Shown here: positions 1-13,300 of the stretch, piece after piece | How the letters are laid out: each line of letters begins with the position of its first letter | Numbering within the stretch: position 1 is the stretch's first letter | Source of the DNA: Margaritifera margaritifera | Lineage: Eukaryota; Mollusca; Bivalvia; Unionida; Margaritiferidae | Assembly (NCBI GenBank): GCA_029931535.1 | Contig: JAQPZY010000689.1 | Span: 186,001-250,000 of the forward strand | DNA length: 64,000 bases | Direction of reading: 5' to 3' | The notes under the pieces: model-generated | Told to the model about the DNA's origin: nothing | Seen by the model: only the letters and a program-made list of their open reading frames with translations | The model's database searches: none | Program-made: the position numbers and the translations under genes

Positions 1-655
1 TAAAGCATTGCTATAAAATGTGTGACCTTGACCTCAAAAGGTTATGTGGGCATGCCTCAATGAATCTGCTTAGCTTCATAATGATTGATCCAGAATATGA
101 AGAAAATCCATCAAGGGATTTAGGAAAATAAGCAAATGAAAAAAAAAATTAATGAAAACTTCAACGCAACTGTTCTGTGACTGTGACTCTTGACCCCAAG
201 ATCAAAGGCATAAGTAAGTGTGTGCTAGAATAAATTGCCTTAGCTTCATAATGAATCATCCCAAATGTGAAGAAAATCCATCAAGTGGTTTAGGAAAAAT
301 AAGCAAATAAAAAACTTTATCCAGAACCATAATGCACATTTTTATCACTGTGACCTGGATTCCAAGGTCAGAGGGGCATGTACATGTCACAGACAAAATT
401 GTCTTAACTTTGTAATGATTCATCCCAAGTATGTATGAAATCCTTTATGGTGTTAAAGAAATATAAGCAAATTAAAACACCAAAACCATAACTCATATTT
501 TCTCAGTGTCCTTGATCCCAAGGTCATCGGGGTGAGAAAGCATGTCATACAATGAATTGACTTAGCTTCATTATGATTCATGCCAAGTAGGATGAGAATC
601 GTTCAAGGTGTTTTAGAAATATATGCAAATAATTTTAAAAAAAAACCAAAACCAT
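1..655 (+). repeat. Degenerate ~160-bp tandem repeat
   Basis: About four units, each with 'tgtgaccttgacc...aaggtcaaag', 'cttagcttcataatgattcatccca' split by changes, and 'aaatccatcaag...aggaaaataagcaaat'. This is a common form of dispersed repeat in bivalve introns. The left edge is outside the window. Confidence 0.75.
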
Positions 656-660
656 AGCAA

Positions 661-1100
661 ATTGTTGATGCTGATGTTGTTACCACAGGCAGATAAGTGA
701 CTAATGTGGGCTTAACAATAAATGATATTGTCAGGTAGGTGTAGTAATTAATCTTTATTATTATTCTAAGTTGAATAGTATTATCTAGTGTGTGGATTTT
801 GATCGGTAATTGGTGTATTTTATGTCTTTGCCACCATTGGTCTCTTTAAGTGGTCATGTTGCAGTGCAGTTACATGGTGGTGTTAGTCATTGAGATCTCA
901 GTGGGAAAGTCAGCGTGTCCTTGTCTGCATCTTTATCTTTTGCTAGTAGTGCTGTGAGATAGATACTTAACATAATGACTAGATTGGTACTAATTAATAT
1001 ATTAAGATACTGTGTGACTGATATCTGATGTCTGGTTTGCAGGTTTTGCTGACATACATTTGATCACATCAAAAGGTCATTAGTGGTTGGAAGCCTTTTA
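661..1100. other. Intron sequence, nothing recognised
   Basis: Unique-looking AT-rich intron upstream of the first EIF3L exon in the window. I found no exon with both splice sites and family similarity. Confidence 0.5.
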
Positions 1101-1101
1101 A

Positions 1102-1107
<6 letters not shown>

Positions 1108-1139
<32 letters not shown>

Positions 1140-1195
1140 TACATACATACATACATACATACATACATACATACATACATGCATGCATGCATGCA
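1108..1195. repeat. Compound microsatellite (TA, CA, CATA, CATG)
   Basis: A run of TA passes into acac, then about eleven catac units, then four catg units, ending 100 bp before the EIF3L exon at 1297. Confidence 0.9.
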
Positions 1196-1226
1196 ACTAC
1201 ACCAACACATTGATGTCCATTTGATC

Positions 1227-1290
1227 TTTTCTCCCAGATTCAGAATGTACAGTTAAATGTGCTGCCCGATCTAAAAATATATTCATATAT
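1227..1290 (+). pseudogene. Decayed duplicate of EIF3L exon start and acceptor
   Basis: ttctcccag then attcagaatgtacagttaaa and tgtgctgccc closely repeats the start of the exon at 1297 (tcccag, atctggaatgtacacagtgt, gttaaatgtgctgc). The offset is 59 bp. Splicing to the upstream AG (1236-1237) would shift frame and meet a TAA within nine codons of the true exon start. It is therefore probably a dead tandem duplicate or a decoy acceptor. Confidence 0.7.
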
Positions 1291-1296
1291 TCCCAG

Positions 1297-1387
1297 ATCT
1301 GGAATGTACACAGTGTGTTAAATGTGCTGCACTCTCTTGTGGAGAAGTCTAGCATAAACAGGCAGCTGGAGGTGTATACCAATGGAG
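1297..1387 (+). CDS. EIF3L: EIF3L exon 1 of those in window
   Basis: 91 nt preceded by a tcccag acceptor and followed by the donor gtaagt. It reads [18 protein letters not shown] and on to [10 protein letters not shown], and ends one base into a Gly codon completed by the next exon. A decayed copy of its first bases lies 59 bp upstream. A MITE begins 11 bp after the exon end. Confidence 0.93.
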
Positions 1388-4300
1388 GTAAGTAAATACC
1401 GTATATACTCGTGTATAATCCAGCTCCAAATGCAAACGACATAGACCCTGATCTGCCGTTGCATAATGCACCATCAGATCAGGGTCTGTGTTGTTTGTTA
1501 TATTGATTAGTCCTTACAAACTGCATAGACCCAGATCTACCGGTGCATTATGCAATGGCAGATCTGGGTCTATGCAGTTTGCAGTTGGTATCGGCTTATA
1601 CACGAGTATATACAGAAACTCTAATTTTGTGTAATTGAATATTTCACAAGGAGGAAAAGAGGAGAAATGTATGTAACTTACAATTTTGCATATTTTTCAT
1701 TTGCTAAAATTGCATGTTGCTAGTATGCTTAAATCAACAATTCACTGAAAATTAATGATGCTAAAATATTGTGATTTATTGCTGTGGAAAAATTCCTAGA
1801 AATTCACAATAAATGTTCTGCTTCACACCCAAGTCTGCTTTTTTAAACATTCTTTTTAACCTGTTAGAGATTTGTTAGGTATCTCTTTGATGAATGTATG
1901 CTTTTAGTTTGATTTTTGACCCAGGCCCAGGATAAAAAATCAGAAAAGGTTTAATGGCAGAACTTTTATATGTATAAACTAAATGTTGTCAGTTTGTAAT
2001 GGTCATTTTTTTTCAGGTGATCCAGATAGTGTTGCTGGTGAATTTGGTCAACTCTCACTGTACAAGATGCTGGGCTACTTCAGTCTGATTGGTCTTCTCC
2101 GCCTGCATTCACTGCTGGGAGACTACTACCAGGCTCTCAAAGTCCTGGAGAACATTGACTTCAACAAAAAGGTACTGCAAAAATAAAATGCCATTGCTGT
2201 TTGTAGTTGCAGTAAATAGTAAGATGCATTCATTTCAATCCTCTTTTAATCATGGTACTAATTTGTGTGGATTTCATGGTTGAATCAAACTAAATTTAAA
2301 GTTCCTGTATTTAAATGATTGTTATAAGTGTCATTTTGTTAGATGTCTATCCAGGAATTTGTTAGCCATGGTAGCTCATTTGGCATAGCATTGGACTCAC
2401 AAAATCCAGGGGTCATGGGTTAGATACCTGCCCTGGCCAGCCCAGGTCGGCTGCTTCATTGTGTCCTTGGGAAAAGGCACTTAGCTCCCATTTTCTTGGC
2501 ATGATATAGCCAATATAAAGTGCTGAATGTGCCATTAAAAACGAATCAACCAACCAATCAACTATCCAGGAATAACTGATAAAAATGTAAATGTTTTCAA
2601 AATCATAGAAAGTTATACTAACTAAATTAAATGCATCTAAAGTATTACTGTATGTACTTGCTTATAAGTTGAGTCCAACTGCAAACAACATAGACCCTGA
2701 TCTGCCGTCACATAATCTATCGATAGATCAGGGTCTGTTTCGTTTGTTCTCCTGATTACTCCTCACAAACTGCATATGCCCAGATCCGATGCATTATATG
2801 ATGGCAGATCTGGGTCTGTACAGTTTGCAGTTGAACTTGACTTGTGAGTATAAACAGTAGTAGACCTGGATTTATGGTCAACTTATCCACAAGTATTACA
2901 CAAGATATGCATCCAAAGTATTGGTAGACCTGGATTTACGGTCAACTTATCTACAAGTATTACACAAGATAGGCATCCAAAGTATTGGTAGACCTGGATT
3001 TACGGTCAACTTATCTACAAGTATTACACAAGATAGGCATCCAAAGTATTGGTAGACCTGGATTTACAGTCAACTTTTCTACAAGTATTACACAAGATAG
3101 GCAAAGTCTGACAAATAATATTTGTCAGTGTTACTCACAGCATTAAGTTGATAAATTTATTATACTTTCAGACTGTTTATGTTTTGATGATATGTACAGT
3201 TTTATCCATTTGAACTCTTTTATATCAACCCCCACTCTAGCAGAATATAAAAATTATGAACATAAACTGTTTTTTAGTTATTCAGTCAATAATTTGATCT
3301 GAATATAGCATATGTGTAATGGAAAAAAAGTTTACTTACAAAGCACAATGCTTTTTTGAATGATAATCAGATTTTCCAATATTTGCAGAACATGTACTCC
3401 AGAGTACCAGCCTGTCAGATCACCACTTTCTACTATGTGGGTTTTGCATACATGATGATGCGCCGCTATCAGGATGCCATTAGAACCTTCTCCAACATCT
3501 TGCTGTACATACAGAGGACCAAGCAGATGTTCCAAACCAAGGCCCAGATGTATGATCAGGTAGAGGCAAATAGACAATTAAGTCATTATAATTTCCAGAC
3601 TGAAATAGATTTAATGCTGTGAAGTTATTATTTTTAATGGGGTACAAAGTTTGGTTGATCTAATGGCTGTTACAACTACAAACTTAAAGGCCCAACAAAA
3701 AGTTCCTTTTGTGGAAACTGACAAAAATATCTTTTTTTGCGAACAAAATAACATTGATGCTCAAAAAAATTGACATTCACAGTAAATATCAGAAATAATT
3801 GTAATAGTTACTTTCAAACTGAGAGGGAGCCACAGTAGCACAGTTGGTAAAGCATCAGACTTTTATTGCAAGGGTCACAGGTTCAGTACCTGCCCAGGCC
3901 ATAATGGGTCGGCTGCCTTAGTATCCTTGAGAAAGGCACTTAGATCCCATTTTCTTGGCATGATATAGTTAATAATGTGCTCAGTGTGCCCCAGAAAAAA
4001 CAACCAACAACTGCTACTTTAACACTGGACAAGTTTGATCAGTAAAAATCCATAACAGTGCTGCAACACTTGTGTCAAAATAAAACATAAAGAATACACA
4101 AATTCAGCATTAGTGCATGCTACTCACTGCACAAGGAATTTGCATGAATATTGAGTATTGTGGGCCCTTGGAATATGGAGGAACTCTTTAAACGTTTGTT
4201 TTGCATTAGTATTTAGTATATTTACCAATCAAATTTATTTATTGGTTAGTTGTAAGTTTACCATATATTGTGGCACTGAATTAATGAGTCATAAAGTGTT

Positions 4301-7300
4301 CATTACATCAAAGTTTAAATTAAATACAGCAATACAGACAAAGTTTTCAGTTAAAAAAATTTTAAAGTTGTAGATTTGGCCTTAATGAATACCTTGTCAC
4401 CCAATTTACATAATTGTCAACTGACTTATGGTCAACACTTCATCATTCTGAATCACTACAGTTTCTTAAGGGTCTTAGGTTGAAATTTGTTTCATGGATG
4501 GAATTTTGTGACAGCCAAATAAATTGAAAGATTCAAAATTTAATGTGTATAAGTTATAATTTTTTGTTAGAATACAAGTTTTTTTTTTAAAAAAGTATGG
4601 GATTAGCAATAAAAGCAAAATTGGGTTTTCGGTTGTGGTACTTTGTTTGCATGAAATTCCAATTTAGATCAAGATTTCAAATAAAATTCAATAATAGATT
4701 TGATTGTCTCTGTGGGGTTTACTCTTTTAGAATATGGTTCTACTAAATATTCACCTTTAACTTTTCTCTGTGTTCGATTATGATTACCATATGTACTCGT
4801 GTATAATCCGATACCAACTGCAAACTGCATAGACCCAGATCTGATGTCGCATAATGCGACGACAGATCTGGGTCTATGCAGTTTGACAGGACTAATCAGT
4901 AGAACAAACAACATAGACCCAGATGTTGTTTGCATTTGGACCCAAATTATACGCGAGTATATACGGTTAGCCATAAACAGCACACATGTAGTTTAGGTAA
5001 AGGGTATGATCTATTGAACATAACAGAAGTTATCCATATTTTAGAGGTATTTCACTGTGTGTCATTTTAATTTTTGATGTGTAACTTATGATGATACCCC
5101 ATATAAGAAGCACTAAATCTGAAATTCTTAGTTTCTCATCATGTAATGGCGTCAAACAATATTTTTATGCATTATATTTCTGTTTTAAAAATTACCTTTA
5201 TTGTTGGACACAAGTTAATCACTTTAAACATTTCACTGTTGTAGATAACAAAGATGAATGACAAGATGTACACTATGTTGGCTATTTGTCTTGTCCTGCA
5301 TCCTATTCGCATTGATGAGAGTGTCCACTCCCAGCTTAGAGAGAAATTTGCGGACAAAATGCTTCGTTTGCAGAAAGGGTAAGTCATGCTACTCTTGTAG
5401 TTAGGGCCCCACTTGATGAATTTAGTGGAACCCTATAGTAATCATATTGTTCATCCATTGGTCTTTTGAAAATTTGGTTTCCACAAGATAACATTACTGG
5501 GAGTAATTGGATTTAACCCAAATTTGGTGAATAGCTTTTTAGTGATTAGTCTGTGGACAATATGTAATTTTCAGCATCTTTGTCATCATTTAGAGTTATG
5601 GCCCCTAATTGCCCATCTCCCTATCTTTGGATTCTGCAAAATAACTTTACCAAGTTTACCAAGACTTGTTGGATTTCAACCAAATTTATCCAGCAGCTTT
5701 ATATTGATAAGACCTTGAGTAAGTTAGATTTCCAGCATTCCTATGTCATCATTGAAAGGAGTTGTGACCTCTGATAGCCTGTTCTTCTGTGTTTCCACAG
5801 GATAACTTTACCAAGGTATATTGGATTTCAGCCAGATTGACCATGCTCCTTTATGTTGATCAGGCCTTAAATGAGCTTGATTTCCTGCATTCCACATTGT
5901 CATTTGATGAGTTATGGTCCTTGATTGCCCCAGGTTCTAACTTTTTATTCCACAGCATAACTTTATTATAAATTGTTGGATTTCAAGTAGAATAAGGTGT
6001 GTTGTTTTATATTGTTGGAACCTTGATTGAGTTTGATTTCCAGCATTCCACGGCATTATCCAATTCCCTGTAATACAAAACACTAATGCATAGGAGCATG
6101 TGGGACTTTAATGATGAAAATATGAAATAGTGTGGATATTTGTGACATCTTCAATCGCTAGTGAAAAGAAATTGGATCTGATGATTAAAGTGATCCCTTA
6201 CCATAAGAAACATTGTTTGTGCAAATTCATGGATGGAATAAATATTCATTCTGTACCCTCAAAATACCCATTGGCAAAATATTTATTAAAATGAATGATG
6301 GGAGTATTGATCCCATATCATTCATTATTGCAGGGTCTGCTGAGTAAAGAAACAAAATTATTCTCTGTCAGCTGCTTTCAGGTGTCTTGTCACCCATATT
6401 ACAAACGGCATGTATCCTTTGATTCATGAGATTTTAGTGTTACTATAGTAAACCTGATTTACCAACCTCAGGTATGAGCGACTACCTGTAATTTATGACC
6501 AGAATTTTAATGCACAGATTGATTGTACTATATAAATGAACTGTCATGAGCGACCACCTGCTAAATATAACCAGTGGCCATGATTTTTGGCCAGATCCTG
6601 TGTTTCATCACTGCTTTGAACAACTGTATCTCAAAACCATATATAAACAGTACTGACCTTTATTTAATTCTTTGTATCCACAATTGTGGAATAGAGTCAG
6701 CAGGCAGAGTGCAGGTTGTTCTCAACCGAGATGCTCAAAAAATGAAGGGAAAAAGTTGAGTCTGGTTACCATTCTCCCTGTATTTACAAGGTATAGTTGT
6801 ATGCTGCAGACCATAACATAGATTTAAGTACATGTCACAAACCGCCATTGTAGTGCTGTAGTCATCAAAATACCCATTATGATTAATCATTCCATCTTTA
6901 AAGGAAGTGGTCATAGATGCACTGTCAGTTTAGATGTTCATATTGTTTGTTTATCTGTTGTGAAAACCCATACAATGCTGATAATGTCATAATGAGAGAT
7001 CTTCTCACTCTGCTTTTCACAGTGGAGGATTGAGTACTGAAGGCCTACTGCAGTAAATCATTTGTGAAGTTATAATATGTGATACCTTAGGTGAATGAGG
7101 TCTTTCTCTTTCTCTCCTAATAAGTTTTTTGCATTTTCTGGATGAGTTCTGTAGTTATTATTGTTTTTTGCTCTATCAGAGTTACTGTAATTAAAACCTG
7201 TTAACAATCCTGAAAAGTACAACGGTCAGAAAAATCTAGTTATCTGTTCACCCTAGCACATCTGTTCCAACCTTTTCTAAATCAGGTTGATCCATTTATG

Positions 7301-10300
7301 TCTTGGGTGACTTAGGTTTTGGCTTTTGTCTGTTAGTTTCTTGAGTAAGTGTTAACACAACTAACTTGACAGTGTATGGACAGGATACATAAGTGTTACC
7401 TTAGTTAACTTTGCAATTAATATTCTAATACATGTGAACTTTAAAAATAATGTAAATGGTTATAATCAAAGCATTTTTATTGCAATATAATGTTATTTTG
7501 AGATGAATGCAGGTAACATTTAACAAGATCTATGAATAAAGAATAAAATGCATGTACTGTACATGTGGGTATTTTTCCTTCTGAAATTCGGTTGAATTTT
7601 GACATTGAAAACGGACCCTTCTGCACATACCTCTTATGAGAGACCACCTGTCTTGAGAGACCACTTTTTGTTTGCAGAAGGGTTTCTCCTTCAAATATGT
7701 TCCCCAGTCACATTAAAATTAGGAATATAAGCCTGCTACTAAGCCTGCCTGAATCCAGCACTACTAAAAGATGAAAATTGTCTTTTCTGTCTATATCATA
7801 TAGACGAAGGGCAGTAAATCTTGCTCATTACCTCCCCTTGCCATAGCCAGGTGTTGCTAGTTTTAAGCTTTCCCAATATCTATGTAAGTTTCAGCCATCT
7901 ACCCAGGAATTAGGAATTTTACTGTGTAATTACAATTCTGCTACAGGTGGTATACATAATTTTCTTATTATTTTGACTAATATTTTAAAAAATTTATTAC
8001 ATTCTCGGACTTTGTTTATTCGCACCATATGCTCCAACATGCTATTGTTGATGCATGTTGTGATTCATGTTTTTGCACTCACTGCCTATTGTTTGCTCAC
8101 TCGGTTAGTAACAGCCGTTGCTTTAGCGACTTATTCACATGTGTTGTTAATATATATAATTTTTCATTGTTTTTGTCATTTGAGTGAAACATGATGATGA
8201 AGTGTTCAAAATGTAATAAGTTGAAGGCCCATGAAGACACACATGAGTCACGCTTTGCATGCACCAAGTTCATTTCGTCACTGCCATGCAGTGTTTGTGC
8301 CTTATGGTCTGAGGATATATGGTTCACTGTTTTGTGGAAGTCTGTCAGAAACAAGGAAATGAGAGTGAAATCTTGCATTGAGACCACAGCTGTATTGAGC
8401 ATCCACCCTAAGACAGAATCAATTGCAAGCCTTGTGACGGGGATGTTGTTGGGTTGCCCCCACCTAAAGTGAGACGTACACAACCATCAACCAATATCAC
8501 ATCTGCAGAAGTGGAGGAGCAAAGCGCTGGGGTTTTTGCTGTCACAAATGTCTATGTGCTCGTCTGAGTTGCAGATGAATTGACAGGGTACAGGAAGCGA
8601 TGATGCAATTACTTAATTCCAGACAATTTTTGCCCCTTGTTTCCTCTCTTACATCCATAGATAATTCTGACATCATGGGGTAGTGTCCCCCCATGTTTAG
8701 GCAGCCCAGTGGGCATAATTTCCCCTGCATGGCCTTCGGGCCTGTAAGTCGAGGCGCATGGGTCTTTTTACTGATCCAATGAATCCATCACATAACACGT
8801 CACACCGTCTGGGGCGATTCAGCCCATCCATTTGTCTGGTTATCCATATCATCTGCCTAGTGACCGCAAATTGGTTGTGTCAGCCACACATACATATAAT
8901 TATGGGTATCTTCAGTGATGATTTCATTGCATTTTCAAGCAGAATTCCGCTTTTCTCTGGCCTGAATCTGATTTTCCTCTATATGGTCTGTTTTTTTTAT
9001 CATCTCCAGTCCGGTTTTTAAATAAATGTCTGTCCAGCCCCATTCTGCAATAGTTTAACCATATAAAGATGATCCTTGTAATAGTATTTGTTCCATATGT
9101 TATTGAACAGATGATTGTTGTAAAGAGCATTCTGATTGGTCAAAAGTTTCTATTCATCCAATGAATCTTTGCATAATGGAAACTAATGGAAAGAAAGAAG
9201 CATGCTTGCCAAACATGGCATCTCGAATTATCTATAGAGACATGGACACAAAAGTTTGGATAAAGGTTTGAAAAATGTGTGGAAATGGGAATGGCTTGAA
9301 CGCAAAGTCGATGGGAACGTAGTTGGTCAATTTGTAAGAAAACTGAACTCCAGAGGACTAGTATTTTGCGATCTTTGCCAGAAAGATTTGAACTACTGTT
9401 GCCAACTCTAGCATCTGATGTGTTAAATGAGAACGAGTTGGATCAGTATGATTTGGAAGTTAGAAGACTCCAAACTGATTCCCTTCCAGAATTTAAGGAG
9501 GGACAAAGTATAGATCAATGGTGGGGAAGTGATGATATTGTTGCCAGATACCCGTATCTGTCAAAGATGGTCATGTCTTTACTGAGTAGTTTTCATAGCC
9601 CACAAGCAGAATCATCCTTCAATGTCACGAATGATATTATTGATTCCAAATCAGGGAGGATAAACATAGAAACCTACAACTCTGTACAAAACATCAAATA
9701 TGGTCTGAAGGCATCAGGAATAAGTGCAATACAGTATTTTAAGAAAGATTTCTTCCATGAGAAGGCAGTATTTTAAGAAAGATTTCTTACATTAGAGGGC
9801 AGGTGAAATCCTGTGTCAGAATATGCGAACTGCATGTAGACAATACAAGGAGGAGCTTACAAGAAAAAACTCTTGCTGAGAATGAAAAGAAAAGATTGAA
9901 CATTGAACCCACAAAATAAATGGTTACAAAAAGGAAAGCAAAAGAAATCTTTGCCAAGGCTGCAAAAAAAAAGCAAGACTTGCACATCAGTATCAACAGG
10001 TTGTGTCCAATGGGGGGAAAGACAAGTGAATTTATGTGAATATTTTTATATAGTTGATGTATATAATTAAATACTTTTACCATGAAAGAAAAAATACAGA
10101 TTTGTTATGAAAAGAGAAAAGTGTGATATAATTATGTGCTGCAAAAATTTACAAATTATTGTGACTGAATTATTGTGTGAATACTGACATGCACATGTAA
10201 TAACTTCAGCACTAGTATTATTGGACAACAAATTGATGTGACAATGAACGTTGTGAAAATCTTCAATTATTGTTTAAAGTTGGGTAAGTTTGTTATTTTT

Positions 10301-13300
10301 CGAATGATTTTTGTTGTTGTTGGAATGAAGTAACAACTTTGCAAAATAATATGATAATAAGGGCCACCAGGAGAAGTTTTGTATGATCTCACAGTCTAAA
10401 ATGCATTTTTGGCTGGGGGTCTTTGGCCCACTGGACCCCCTTGAGACCCTGCCGTGGGAGGACCCCCAGAACCCCCTTCACATTTTCAGTTTTTTCTATC
10501 AAGAACCAAAATCATGTCTGTATCTTACTGATAGATTCATCTGTCTCACCAGGGCCATGGCTACACATACCTACAATTACAGGGATCTTACTGATAGATC
10601 CATCTGCCCTGCCATGCCCGTGGCACGGCCAGTACCGGAGCCGTCCATACCACCGTCCACACAGTCGGTAGCTGTACTGACCATTCTACCGGCGAACCAG
10701 CTGCCCATACCTGTACAACAAATGCATACTATGGATCTGGCTAACCTTATGTTCATGGCTTACCTGCAGGAAGATACTGTGACTTGTATAGAGATGATGG
10801 AAAGGTGTCCTCTGTGCTGTCGGAGTTGTTTTATCCAGATATGGAAGCAGACCCTGACCAGGATACTACACACAGTGAGTGTGAGGATAATCCTGACCAA
10901 CAGCTGTACTCAGTTGTAACCATGGAATGGACCAAGTTCAGTTTTTAGGCCGCCTTCGAAGAAATATACCGGGTGTTGGCAGCTTTAGAATGCCCTCCAA
11001 CCCCTACCGTCACACATGACTATAAGGTCAAGGCCTCGGAAGACATACACAAACAGGAAGAGACTCCATCCTTCCGTCTCCTTCCACAGTCAGCTAAAAT
11101 CAGAGAGATCAATTTGTCCAGAAAAATCTGTGATCCGGGAAATTCTAAGGCTTTCTTTTCCTAAAGCCAAGTAGCAGTGACGTTTTCATCATGCTGGTAC
11201 AAAACACACTCGGACGCCTTCCACACTGAACTCCCGGCATTAGAGAAAATTTAGCAGCTGTCAGCATGTCTGGCCTGCTTATTTATAAAGTGGACACAAA
11301 TGTCTTTAATGCGACATCAAAGATGGTCAAGAATATTGTTGCCATGTCTTCATTGTTGGATTTTGCCTCTTTGCCAATTTTCTGGCTTGCTGAAAAATCC
11401 AGCAACGAGCAAAAGCAACTTTCTCTCTCAATGGTCCATCCATCATTTGGTCTTTCATTGGATTTGTGCACTTTGCGGGTGTCCACTGATCGACTTTTTT
11501 GTGACAAGGTGGAATCACAAATTGCCCACCTTCATCACCCAAATTCTGGACTCAGCTTGGGCCATGAATGCACTGTCAATCAGTTGGGAAGGGTTGTCAG
11601 CTTTTGCCTCCCAACCCACGGACTTGATACCAAAAATAATACACCAGTTAGGGGTCAGAACTGTAAGATGATTCTGATAGCCCCTCTCAGATGGGACAAG
11701 TTCTGTGTCAACGATCTACTCAAAATCTGTCCTGGGTTTTGACATGGCTCAATTCAGATAAATTCAAGCCTTTAGCCAGAACCCTTGCTGAACTACAATC
11801 ATACATAATGTGTTTCCTTTAGTTTTGGAATGCAGGGTGAGCAAGTTATGTGCCCTTTCAGATGATCAGGACTATCTTCAGTTCAGATCGGATGGCTCTG
11901 CGGTCCTCGTGAAACAACCAGGCTTTGTAGCCAATAATAGGTTGCAATGGGCAATCAGAGAGTCTTCATACGCTCACACTCATTGATAGACACGTTGAGA
12001 TGCAAGATCCTGTCTGCACCCTCAAGCACTAGTTGAAGTGCACAGAGAAAAGTCATGGCACCTTGTTGAAGTGCACAGAGAAAAGTCATGGCACATGAAA
12101 ATGACTCTCCCAGTGAAGGCTGGGAAAGAGGATATCGTCCCTTAAGTCCTATCATCGTGGCTCAAATGGGTTTTACACTCGGCATACTCTGAAGTCTCAA
12201 AAGATCAGAGTTGCCTCATGAGGATTTCAGCTCATGAAATTAGAGTGATCTCTGTGAGCCTCGCGTTTGAACATAAAATTTCAATCCGAGACATAATACA
12301 AGCTGTTGGCTGGCATGTGGAGCAAACCTTCTTGAGTTTATATCTCTAGGATTTAGCTTCTCAGAGACAAACTTTGAATTTGGTGGGTCCAGTGGCGGCT
12401 TCCCAGATGACCACCAGACCCAGTTAAAGCCAACACAGCCTCTTAGCTTTCACTGGATTCTCCAGGGAAAATTTGTTGGTAAAAAGAATTAAATAATCAT
12501 CTTCTTAAGCGGATATAGTTGTCACAGATCATGTGACTATCAGCTGTGTTGCTTTCAAGTTAGGAGTGGGTTATCATTCATATAGGGAATCCAGCCTTTC
12601 TTCCCTGGAAGGATGCCTTAGGTAGGGGCAGGATGCTCAGCATTCCCTCCTCCTATTACCTATTCTCCTAATGTTAATGTGATCAGGGAATGTATTTGAA
12701 GGAGAAAGCAAACTTTTCAGTAAATTATCTTTCTCTGAGATTACCTACCCGATCACATTACTTTAAAACTTTCCTAGCCACCTTGCCATGGGAGCATCCT
12801 TGTTGGTATATTGTTCAGCTTAAAACTAGCGACACCTGGTGGAGGAAAGGGAGGTGATGTGCAAGAGTTACTGCCCTTTGTCCACATGATATAAACAGAA
12901 AAGACGATTTTCATCTTTTTAGTAGGGCTGGATTTGGGAGGTAGCAGGCTTATATTCTTAATGTGATGGGGTAAATATTCTCAGAGAAACATAATTTACT
13001 GAAAAATTTGCTTTCTCAAAACCTTTTTATGTAGTATTCAATGTTTCATATATGTATTTTGATGGCCTAATATTTCAGATCAACTACTACAAACAAAAAA
13101 AACAACTTTGATCTAAAAATCTAGGTGTCAACATTAAATGCTGTACTGAAATCACTGTGAAAACAAAAGGTTATTGTTATACACCGCTCCCTCGATAACT
13201 CGCGCACAACGGGGTCCAAAAACATAGACCACGGATTGAAACTTTATGTTCAAACGCGAGGGCGCGAGTTACCGAGGGACCTCAAAAAAATTAAGAAAGG

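Larger units (their letters stand above)
7681..13010 (+). mobile_element. DIRS-like tyrosine-recombinase retroelement with inverted ends (copy a)
   Basis: The left end 7681-7870 is the reverse complement of 12815-12995 at roughly 80% by eye (for example tagttttaagctt on the left, aagcttaaaacta-type on the right). Between them, in + orientation, are a Cys/His gag start, an inserted hAT piece, a gag remainder, the end of the RNase H region and a tyrosine recombinase end. The reverse transcriptase core is missing. The order and inverted repeats are those of the DIRS order of retroelements. All reading frames are broken. Confidence 0.8.

Noticed and set aside
1238..1296. Extra EIF3L exon sequence
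   Set aside because: It repeats the true exon start, shifts frame and introduces a stop. Treated as a decoy.
1197..1442. Open frame sharing the peptide [13 protein letters not shown] with frames at 4669, 28308 and 35475
   Set aside because: The shared peptide is the translated end of the double-hairpin MITE, not a protein family.
8097..8483. 128-codon minus-strand open frame
   Set aside because: Antisense to the DIRS gag start, which has the family's Cys/His pattern on the + strand.
10383..10700. 178-codon open frame as a host gene
   Set aside because: Lies inside the DIRS element between a hAT relic and gag, with frameshifts. No host-like motif.
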